Shown here: positions 23,694 to 33,121 of the stretch, in pieces | Numbering within the stretch: the first letter of the stretch is position 1 | Layout of the letters: every line of letters begins with the position of its first letter | DNA from: Pohlia nutans | Lineage: Eukaryota; Streptophyta; Bryopsida; Bryales; Mniaceae | Assembly: GCA_022496805.1 (NCBI GenBank) | Contig: CM040092.1 | Span: 255,555-319,554, forward strand | Length of the DNA stretch: 64,000 bases | Direction of reading: 5' to 3' | The notes under the pieces: model-generated | Seen by the model: only the letters and a program-made list of their open reading frames with translations | Told to the model about the DNA's origin: nothing | Database searches by the model: none | Translations under genes and position numbers: made by a program

Positions 23694-23969
23694 TACAAAT
23701 ATTTTTAATGGCATGATTTAACACTTGCGTGTCGTAAAGGGCTTTGGTAAAGCACGTCCTAATTCAAGTTATGTTGTGCTTTGGACAGTGAGGTTTGATG
23801 GAGTTTATTTGTAGTGTGTTTGTAGCCTTGTGGACGGGCGTTGTAGACGTAGCAAGCGGGTATTCCTTGGCATTTTGTTTCAAATTGGAAAAACTTGAAT
23901 GTATTGTTGTATTAAAAATTTGTAGTAGACAATGTATAATCATTTACATGATGGATAGGAAGGCTGCTT

Positions 23970-24365
23970 TAGGGGGTGACGACGAGACTATCGAGGATCG
24001 TTCACGGCGCTTGTTGTTGTAGGTGTTTTGAAGCTTACTTGTGAGGCTAGAATTGAATTCAATTAAGAAATTCAAGAGTGTAACTTACCCCCTAAACTTA
24101 TTCATTCTTGTCAGTGTTGGAGTAGGCATTTCACTATGCATTATTTGAATTGCGGCTGTGGTTATTATACTTGTCACAAGTCTTGACCTTGCACTTGGTT
24201 TTTTTGTATCAAAATTGTAGGGGGATCCAAAAGATTGCTCTTGCGGCCAATTGCTTTGTAACACGCTATGCATCGAGTGTTTATTGACTTTCAATTTGTA
24301 TGTGTTTGTTCTCTTTTGTCAATATGTTTCAAACCCTAATTTTGAAGAATTCTCGTGTTTCAATT
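23970..24365. other. Second copy of the duplicated gene-like segment
   Basis: It matches 20735-20830 and 21411-21590, with the roughly 440 bases between them missing. A short frame reading MDRKAALGGDDETIEDRSRR ends at the equivalent place in this copy. The difference in length suggests that the first copy gained DNA or the second was deleted. Function unknown. Confidence 0.4.
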
Positions 24366-25850
24366 TCATATAAGTGATTCATTCAGCTTGAGCAGACTGT
24401 AATTTAGCCGTACTATGTATATTTTCCTTGGGAACCTTGCTCAATAGTTCCACAGTTTTTTTGGAAATTGTGAGATAAATCACTAGGGGACCTAAGTAAG
24501 TATCTATTGCCAAACAACATATGTTTTGTTTGATCTATGATTTTATTTCTCTAACGTATAGTTCTTTGGGTTATGGAATCTGATGTGAGAACGTGACTTA
24601 GGTTTTGTACACTACTACAATATGACATAAAGTAGGATGCAATTTAGCTCGCATGAATTAAACTATAAGTGTTTGAACTAAATTGTTGAAAAAATTAAAA
24701 TATATAAAAAAAAATTTGACATTTTGATTGGATTAATATGTGCATGAACTAGGATAAAGGTAGCCCAACTAGCACAGCTGAGAGTTTTGTTTGGAATCTA
24801 GATTGAATTGATGATTTTTTATTGCTAGAAAGCAATTAGAGTTTCAAATTTTTGTTTGCATGAAATGTGGGATTTTAAAAAGGTTTGTTGCAATTATAGC
24901 ATTGGAACAACTGTAAGAAGAGATTATATGTTTATATGTACCCATGCTAGTTTGCTTATCACTTTATGCACCTCTAAGATGTACATTCTATTGCTGACAT
25001 GGTAGATCAACATTTAACTTATTTTTCTTGCAAACCAAGCTAAAAGTTTACTTCATTCCGTTATGTTATGTATGCAGTGGTGTTAAGAATCTTTCTCTAT
25101 AAGAGATTGTTTCCTATACATCTTTACATTTACACCGGTTTCCATTGCTGATGATTCTGTATGTTTTTTAACAGGATTCGGGAAACCTATAGCTCCTGTG
25201 GCATGTGCAATAATGAAAGAGGCGGTCAAGAAGGAGAGCGTTTGCTGAGGGATGTAAGAACATTGATATCAAAGAAATTCAGCGTTTGGTTGAAGATGAT
25301 TTGCGTTTCAATTTTGATATCACATATGTAGCTATTGTTATTGTAGATTTTGCTAGCAAAGAAGGTTTGATGCTCAAGGACTCTTTAGTTGTGCTGAGAT
25401 TAGAGAGTTACAGTATTTTTTTTGGAATTGTTTGAAATCTTTGTGTAACCAATATGCATCTTTGAATTTATATTTGGGATCAATTAATTGCAATCAGTGC
25501 ATTTGGGTCAATTGTCTATTCAAAGTGGTTTTGAATGAGAATACACTAAATTTCAAGTTTAATCTAAAACATATTATTGTAATAAATGCATATTTTGAAA
25601 TTGGATTTATGAATCTATATTTTTTCCACCTAAAAATGCAATACGAAAAACACTTCTCAGTAAATGATTTGCTCAATACATGTACGACGTGCTGCAAACA
25701 TACGACAATGATTATGTTCTACATATGCAATACAAGCACGAAATGGATATTAAAAACACACAACAATTGCATGAGTGCTTTTCATATAACAAGCATATTG
25801 TATTCAATTTGAAATAATGGTATCAAAAACATGTGCATTGATTCCTTTTG
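24366..25850. other. AT-rich region with one protein-like segment near 25175-25435
   Basis: From an AG at 25173-25174 onward the sequence reads as protein-like for about 85 codons, but with breaks (for example KEIQRLVEDDLRFNFD, then YVAIVIVDFASKEG). It could be a captured exon. I do not recognise it. The rest (24366-25170, 25436-25850) shows nothing. Confidence 0.25.
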
Positions 25851-27660
25851 GAAAACTTGATGTTATCGTGCGTTGAACGTAATCACCCCTGTTCATCTCA
25901 ACAACATACGAAGAACATTGCAAAAACATGCCTTCTCAAGTTTGTGATGTCCCCAATGTTGTATGAAATGTCCAAGGAGACGCCACAGATGTTTACTGTA
26001 CAACCTGGGAAGAGACATTCCGGCGTTGATGGAGTAGGAGTCCTAGTACTGGAGTAGGAGCACTTTCTCTGTTGAAGGATCAGGGCTTTGCAAATACACT
26101 AGTCAGTCGAACCGGGTGCAGGAATAGGACATGGGCGGCCCAACGACACTGTAGCATTGATATATAGTAGGGGACAATGTAATTCTCAATTGAAGTGGTC
26201 AGGAAAATCGTTTGAATCGCATATTTTGGGTGTTGTCCATGTGCAGACTACGAGGATGGCCGGTGATATTTGACAGGCACGCAAATGCACGGATAGCGAG
26301 TGGACGGCATTGGAGCGAGGGCACTGTAGTTGCCGGTATGCAATGTCTCTAAATGCGGTACGCAAAGACGTCAGGACTGTGTCAGGGAACGGTAATGTAT
26401 TGCAGCGATTTTATCATGTAGGTCATTCATGCAATTTGTGGATCTGCAATAGACGCATGTGTTACCGTCGTCTGCGTACGTGTAGGGTTTGTGCACATTC
26501 AGCACGATGTTTTGTTCACTATCAATGGAGATAAACTTTGAACTAGAATGTTGCGGTGTATTCTGTCTATCCAATGGGAATACGTCTGTGTCACTGTGAA
26601 CCCTCACTCCGTTGTACATGTGGTATCTTCTACACTGTTACCAATGCATGCCCATTACGATGTCTCGTACAACATGTAGAACATCATTCTGGATGTTCAG
26701 CGAGACATCCGACAGAACATTGTGGACGTTCGCATAGGGGCGTCTACACGCTGAGGTAGATGCCACTGATGTCTAGGATGATGTCTTCTATAACGTGTAC
26801 AACATCATATTGGACGTTGGGAGAGACGTCCCACATAACAACCTCGACGTTTGCATACTGACATTTGCATGTCCGCGGTGACATTAGTGGATGTCCAAGA
26901 CGATGTCTACTATGACTTGTACAACATCTTCTCCAACGCGGTTGATGTCAACACATAACATCAACCATGTCTCAAGAGATGTCACTATGAACGCCACTGA
27001 TATTTGTCACTGACATCTCCCATGTCTTCTGCAACGGCAGCAACGACGCCACGGACATCCACACGCTGACATACTCGACGTCCACCATGACATCTAAACT
27101 GACATCACCCTATCAAACACACTGACATCTGTGACATTAGGTCCGTCCCCCAAAACGTCGAAATGGACATCGCCCGCGTCAGTATAGACATCTCGGGAAA
27201 CACCAAGTATCATCACAGATGTCTGCAGAAACATAACGGATGTCACAGGGGACGTCCCCATGATGTCGCTGACGTCCAAATGAACAGTGAAAATCCCACC
27301 CACACTCTGATGACGTGGCACGCCACGTCATATCTTGACAGGTCCACGTCAAATTTTCCCGCCGCCACGTCAGATTGTGGCGGCACCACGTCATCCTCCA
27401 CATCACGAAGCCGGCGCCAGCCATCCATTCCCACGTGGCACTGCCCGTGAAATTACCGCTGATGTGGCGACAACGTGGCATCCACATAGCACACCTGACG
27501 TCACCACAAAGGAACGTCAAAAACGGATGTCTCCTACAGACATCTTCGATGTTCTTCTCCGATTTTTTGGATGTCAGAGATGTTTTTTTTTGACAAATTT
27601 TTGGTGACATCACCATAGACATATTGCCTGTCAACATAGACATCTTCTGACGTTTTTTTG
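25851..27660. promoter_or_regulatory. Right subterminal repeat region of the CACTA element
   Basis: The GACATC/GATGTC/GACGTC words reappear from about 25940 and become dense from 26690 to the right TIR, in both orientations, often embedded in CACGTC or TGACGTC contexts. At 27310-27490 several GCCACGTCA-type words occur. This mirrors the left subterminal zone and is the expected binding region for the accessory protein. 26000-26650 is more unique sequence with no recognised gene. Confidence 0.7.
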
Positions 27661-27692
27661 GACATCACCAAAAACGCTGGTTTCTTATAGTG
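27661..27692 (-). repeat. Right 32-bp terminal inverted repeat of the CACTA element
   Basis: Read on the minus strand from 27692 it starts CACTATAAGAAACCAGCG and ends GGTGATGTC. The flanking bases 27693-27695 (CAA) duplicate 4837-4839. Confidence 0.95.
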
Positions 27693-27903
27693 CAAAGATG
27701 CAACTATTTTCTCATGGGAAAATGTACCAGTAAGAACAAAGGGTGGGCTTGGACAAGAGAACAATGTGCGAGTGCTTGGTGAGCTAACAAAGACAAATAT
27801 CAAAGTTCCAACAGAAGCAAAACCGCATTTGATGGAGTGTATTGCACTACTATTGGAAGAAATAGACAATGATTGTTTGCAGAATGACTTGGATGCATAT
27901 TAA
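27693..27903 (+). pseudogene. Right half of an ORF interrupted by the CACTA insertion
   Basis: If the CACTA element and one CAA are removed, a plus-strand frame runs without a stop from about 4760 through the insertion point to the TAA at 27901-27903, about 96 codons. The right part contains WENVPVRTKGGLGQENNVRV and ELTKTNIKVPTEAKPHLMEC. The protein is not recognised, and open length alone is weak evidence. A broken gene or older element at the target site is the simplest reading. Confidence 0.3.
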
Positions 27904-28288
27904 TAAGTTTAGTAGATTGTATGAGACACAAAGTACTATGAATTGTATTACAGAGCAGCAATAGCTATATAGTATAGCGCAGCGTGCAATACTCGGTTGA
28001 TGTGCATAGGTGCTTTAAATGACTTGAGGTTTTGGTAGAAAATGCAAATTATTTTTGTATCCATTTTTGACTACCTCCTTAATACATTGTTTTGTAGTAA
28101 ATAAAGTACCAGTGTAACATTTATTCCATGTGTGACCAAAATTTTGTATGATTGGAGTAATTAGAAACCTCCAAGATTCCCACTTTAACAGTTTGTCAAT
28201 TCCTAATTCTAAAACCCACGAGTACCAAAATTATACCCCTTTGCAACTTTAAAAAAGGTTCATTTTTGTTCGACGGGCGACAAGTGCA
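27904..28288. other. No recognisable gene
   Basis: AT-rich DNA without a sizeable frame. Confidence 0.3.
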
Positions 28289-30267
28289 TTGTCATACCCC
28301 CAAGTGCAAAAATTCCTAATTCAGTGTTTCAAGCTAAATAACGAGTATATAGAAAATCAAAGATATATAAGTCTAGAGCTCAACACACATAAAACTAAAG
28401 AAGCAGCTCTAAAAATACAATTAACGGAATCTGAAATTCACAGACCACGGTCTTCGAAAATGCATAATGGAGCAAAAAAATGCTTCAAGGGCTAAGATAA
28501 AGGAACATATGGTCTTATTACAACAATATAAAGAACTTCAAGTGAAAAATAAAAAGACACTTGAGCTAACACTACCTTGAGACTAACGAAAGAAAAGATG
28601 CAAGAAGAGATAAACAATTTAAAAATTGAGCTGCAGAAGACCAAATCATCTTTTGAGGCTCTAGTATCAGTCCATGTACCTGAGACTTCTAGTCACTCAC
28701 ATATAATTCTGGATCTAGAACACAATGTGAGATTATTGCTCAGTACTAATGCAGAACTCAATCAAGAGTTAAAAAAGACTCTTGATTCTATCTCTGGCCT
28801 GCATCAAGCCATGTGGCAACATCGGTTGGATTTAGCCCCAAATTTCTCCTTGTATCGTGCCTATTAGCTACAATGTGATGTATGTCTCAACATATTTACT
28901 TTTGAAAAAGGTCATCAATTATCATAGGGCCAATGGAATGAAACTTGGGAGATGGCTGCAAAATTTGATAATATGCAGAATCTCCTCCGTGAAATGTCGG
29001 TACGCGGTGATCTGACCTTGACCAATTGGACTTTACTATTATATCCCATTGTTGGTTTGGGAGCTCGGGCTTTACTATACTATATTAACTTTGAAATTGA
29101 AAGAGCTCAGTCATCGCAGAAAAGTGGATTTCATAACTATATATACCTAGTCGACAAGTATATTATGGATCATAGAAATGAGATTGCTCCAGAGGTGGAA
29201 AAGTGGAAAGTGGAAACAAGAGTTATTAGAGAAAAGTGGAAAGTGGAAACAAGAGTTATCAAACATACGTAATTCTATGAAGGATCATGCTAATTCTATA
29301 GACAACACACAAGCACCATTGGCAATTGTGATCAACTGTGAGACAATTGCTTAACGGTATGAGATGACTGGAAGCCATTATATTTATAATATGCATGAAA
29401 TTTATAAACGCTTAAACAAGGTTTTGGATACATACAATCAAGGGAATTTGTTGATACCTAATGTGAAAGAAATATCAGTATTTGAGCTACCACCACTCCA
29501 CTACATCTTGGTTCACCCCTAATATGTCAATTCTTGGGATAATGTTACAATATGTTTAAAAAATTTGTAGTAGAAAGACCAGTTCCTTCATAGAATGCTT
29601 TAGAGTGGCTGGTGGAGGATTATGGATTATTAGTCATAAAAGAATCACTATATGATCTTATATATCTGCAAATATTGGCTGATTGGCAAGTCGACCCTTC
29701 CATTGCTGTAGTGACAAACAATCACTTCTGCCCATGTGAAAGATGACATAAATGGGACCCTGATGCTACACTTGATTCTATGAAGTACAATTGGCCAAGA
29801 TACTAGGTTTGTTTGAGAGTCCAAAATCTTGTGTCCAAGCTTATGCAGCATTTCATGAGGAGCATATTACCCATACAGATCCATTTTGTTTCCGAGCAGC
29901 AATCTTTTGTGATTTTCTCATGATAATATATGCCCAAAATAAACTCATCATCAATGTTAACAAGTTTGACAAATTACAACCAGAAGTTCATATTCTTGTG
30001 AAACTCTAGCATCACAGTTCTTGTTGGCACCGAGTGTGAGAGGTTATGTCTATTACACATTTTCTATGGGGACCAAATCTCTACTTTTCTAACGAATTCC
30101 TAGTGACACGGCAAAAACCTGTAGAAAATTGGTTGATCTACGAGAGGACTGATAACCCGGCATTACTAAAATGCGATGACGACATCATGAAAGCTTGTGA
30201 CCGATTGCACTTAAAGAGGCTACGTGACCCAGACAAATACCGAAACAAGAGACCAAAGTATCATTGA
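28289..30267 (+). pseudogene. Decayed coding region in several open fragments
   Basis: Successive plus-strand fragments at 28289-28495, 28577-28867, 28952-29272, 29791-30009 and 30046-30267 are protein-like but separated by stops and frame changes. The first two are coiled-coil-like (KEKMQEEINNLKIELQKTKS). The third contains TNWTLLLYPIVGLGARALLY and a short internal duplication KWKVETRVI. The last ends in a basic run, RLRDPDKYRNKRPKYH. They look like one former gene or element ORF of about 600 codons. I could not assign a family; a plant gag-like or uncharacterised transposon protein is possible. Confidence 0.35.
28300..28334 (-). repeat. Right copy of a dispersed inverted repeat (partner at 1052-1086)
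   Basis: The reverse complement of this stretch shares the core GGAATTTTTGCACTTGG and about 32 bases in total, with a few mismatches, with the left flank. Confidence 0.35.
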
Positions 30268-31458
30268 CGAGGACGTCAATGGATTAAGTAGGGGGCTATG
30301 TAGTTAGAACTTTTAGTGTAAGATTTCATTAGTTCAAAATTTCATAGAAAATTAGAAACATTTTACAAATTAAAAACTCTAAAGTAGTAGAATTGCATGC
30401 ACAAAATTTAAAAAGTATGATAAAGTTAAAAAGAAAGTAAAAGCAAGTATAGAAAGGTTAAGAAAGTATAGAAACTGCATTGGTAGCAGTTTGCTCATTT
30501 TCTTGTACAAGTTTGATTCTGAAAATAAAAATTTTGCCTCTTAATTGTCGTGCACTTGGAGTCTTTGTTTTTGTCTGTATTCTTATGTCGCGTTGTGATT
30601 CTTTTGGAAGTCTTGTGAGCGGTGACAAAGGGTGCTTATGTAACCTCTGCTAGGTTGTGAGTGATCAAATATCTTGCGCAAGGTTTCAATGTTTGTGTTT
30701 TGTGATTTTGCTTCCGTGTCTTATTTCCTTTTGTTGTGAGTGAGTTTTTGTAAAGTACTGGTGCAGTGCCGCATTGTCAAGACCAAGAGTGATCGACGTG
30801 GTGAGTTCACGAGCGTGGTGACTCGTGAGCGTCGGAGAAGCAACATGGTGTCCGAAGTTCAGAGAGCCGTGGTGTTTTGATTTTGTTCAAATTTAATTTT
30901 TTGATTCTTGAAGACTGTTGATAGTGACGGTGTCGGAGTGAAAGCGCCAATTGTTTGTGTGTATTATGCTAGAGTAATGGTGGTCGCTGGATTTGAATTG
31001 TGTGTGGTCGAAGGTTGTAGCAAAGAGTAGAGCCAAAGCGAAGAAAGCGCCATAGTTCGTGTGTGTGAATGAAGATTTCAAATTGTTGTTCAAAGTGTAG
31101 TGCAGCGTAGAGAAGTGGAGCGGAACGGTAAGGGCGTCGGAAACTTAAAAACTCCTCAAGAATCACGATTGTGATTGGAGAAGCCACGAAGGAGCGGTGT
31201 TGTGCATTGATTGTGAAGTCGGCATGATCAATACACGCAAGACAAGGTCGCAACGGATGCAGGCGCCCGTGATGGTAGGGTTGACCATTTCAGAACCTTA
31301 GCTTCATCTTGCTCCCCGCCTTTGCTCCTTGCTCATTACAAAAAAATCGATTGCGGAGAACCTTTGTCGAGATAGTTGTTTGCAGTTGTTTCTTGATTGC
31401 TGAGGGATTCTTTTTGAAGCTTGGTATTGTCAGTGTTGAAATCGAGTCAAGAGTTCAT
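30268..31458 (+). other. Possible LTR-retrotransposon leader and gag start
   Basis: No gene is recognised in 30268-31220, which is GT-rich and leader-like. At 31224 an ATG opens a basic peptide beginning MINTRKTRSQRMQ, the style of N-terminus seen in plant gypsy Gag polyproteins, but the frame stops at about 31300 and element A begins at 31459. Long terminal repeats were not found, so this remains a suggestion. Confidence 0.25.
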
Positions 31459-33050
31459 CATCAGGAATTTCCGACCCCACTGATTCTGCACTGATTCAGT
31501 GCGTTTATCGTAAAACACTGATTCCGCACGTCATACGTGCATTTAGAAGTGTCGTTACAGTACGGAAGTGACATGCATTACTAAGATGTCGATGCAGTGT
31601 CTTTTCCGTGATTATCAAAAAAGTATTGTTTCCGCACGGAAGTCGTGCTTGACGGAATCCGTGCGTTAATCGTGTATCTACTTCACATGACTGATAAGAC
31701 ACGGATAACGTGCAGTTTTAGTTAATGCGAATTCAGTATCATATACGTATCATATTAATGCCTTTTGTTATATTCGTGCGATTTCAGTATCTATTCTAAT
31801 GCAAATCATTGTCGTACGACATCCGTGTATAATATTTTAATATTTTTTTTGGAATCTTTTGGAATCTTTTGGAATATTTCAAAATATTTTATATTATTTT
31901 GGAATATTTTGGAATATGTTGGAATATTCCAAGAATATTCTTTAAATTATACTTCCGGTTTAATTTCCCAAAACATTTTTAGATCTACATTTATAGAGTT
32001 TAGAAGCAATACACATTAAAATTTCAAAGAAATAACATTTTATATTTTTAGAATTCAAATTTGGTATTATTGGTTATCATTGTACTTTTCATCATAGGAG
32101 CAAAAAAAAATAGCTCACAACCACCACAATTTTGGCAAAAAATAAATAAATTCAAAATATTATGAAAAAAATCCTAGATATAGAAAACGTCCTGCATAAT
32201 CTAGTGCAAAAAAAAATTGGAAAAAAAAGTTTTTTTCACATAGTTAAAAACATTCAAAGTCCGCTGAAAAAAAAAAAACAGCTCACAGCCCTGAATCCCT
32301 GATCTGCCATCACGATTTTGGCAAAAATTTTAAAAATTCAAAAAATTATGAAAAAAATCCTAGATATAGAAAATGTCCTGTATAATCTAGTGCAAAAAAA
32401 ATTTGGAAAAAAAGTTTTTTTCACATAGTTAAAAACATTCAAAGTCCGCTGAAAAAAGAAGTTCGATAATTACCAAAAGAGTTCCATTCTACACATGAAG
32501 AGTTTGAGGTGGTTCGGTGGTTGGGAACTTGATTGGCAACCGGAAGGTTGAGAGTTCAAATCCCACCGTTGGCGATATAGAGCTTGGGAAGCCAAAGCTA
32601 TGGTGGGCCCCACCGCATGTGTGGGCAATTTCCGTGTAATTGAAGTGGGTAGCGAGGAAAGTAATTATTTTATATTTTATTTTATTTTATTTTATTTTAT
32701 ATTTTTTAATAATATTATTTTGATCAAATTTAGATATAAAAAGAAAAGAAAATCTAGATATGGAAAAGATGATGTCGCACGAAAAACGCACTGAATCAGT
32801 GTAGTTTTAAAGACGATTAAAACACGACATTTGACGACTATAAACAGTGCTGAATTCATACGTTTTCAATGGATGTATCAATCGTGTCCAATCAGTACTA
32901 TATACGCTTGTACGAACATCGTGTCATATCAGTGTAGTTGCGATGAATGACGCAACGATGCGGAATCAGTGCGAAAATCGTACGAACCCTTGAAATATCG
33001 GAAATCGCACTGAATCAGTGCTAAATCAGTGGGGTCCAAAATTCCTGATG
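31459..33050. mobile_element. TIR element A, 1.6 kb, non-autonomous
   Basis: The left end CATCAGGAATTTCCGACCCC continues ACTGATT...GCACTGATTCAGTGCG. The right end is the inverse, finishing GGGGTCC...ATTCCTGATG, with terminal repeats of about 45 bases. AT occurs on both sides, but a 2-bp duplication is hard to prove here because the flanks are themselves partly symmetrical. There is no coding region. Inside are two tandem copies of a roughly 180-bp AT-rich unit (about 32100-32277 and 32278-32457) beginning at AGCTCACA, and a tRNA-like module at 32500-32715. Element B to the right is a relative. Confidence 0.75.
32500..32715 (+). mobile_element. tRNA-derived SINE-like module in element A
   Basis: The A box TGGTTCGGTGG (32510-32520) fits TRGYNNARNNG at all but one position; the B box AGTTCAAATCC (32553-32563) fits RGTTCRANTCC fully. 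They start 43 bases apart, as in tRNA genes. A body with GTGGGCCCCACCGC follows, then a TTTTA-repeat tail (about 32668-32707). No acceptor-stem pairing makes it a functional tRNA. An equivalent module is at 34935-35140 in element B. Confidence 0.7.
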
Positions 33051-33121
33051 ATGACCAAAGTCGTGTAGGCGACAGATCAGAAATTGTGAGGCAAATAAGG
33101 GGAAGCTTTGGCGTGTCGGTA

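Larger units (their letters stand above)
4840..27692. mobile_element. 22.85-kb CACTA (En/Spm superfamily) DNA transposon
   Basis: Both ends begin CACTATAAGAAACCAGCG read inward; the terminal repeats are 32 bases long with one mismatch. The element is flanked by the same three bases, CAA, at 4837-4839 and 27693-27695, the 3-bp target duplication expected for this superfamily. Inside are a minus-strand TNP2-type transposase gene and a plus-strand Transposase_24-type gene, transcribed away from a common central region. Subterminal zones are dense in short repeated words of the GACGTC family. About 7 kb of differently composed, AT-rich DNA (18.6-25.9 kb) looks like later nested insertions and possibly captured host sequence. 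The nearly identical ends and intact target duplication suggest a fairly recent insertion. Boundaries and class are strongly supported; present activity is doubtful because of a frameshift in the transposase gene. Confidence 0.95.

Noticed and set aside
32500..32580. Functional tRNA gene
   Set aside because: A and B boxes are present, but the acceptor stem does not pair and a SINE-like body and tail follow; the same holds at 34935-35010.
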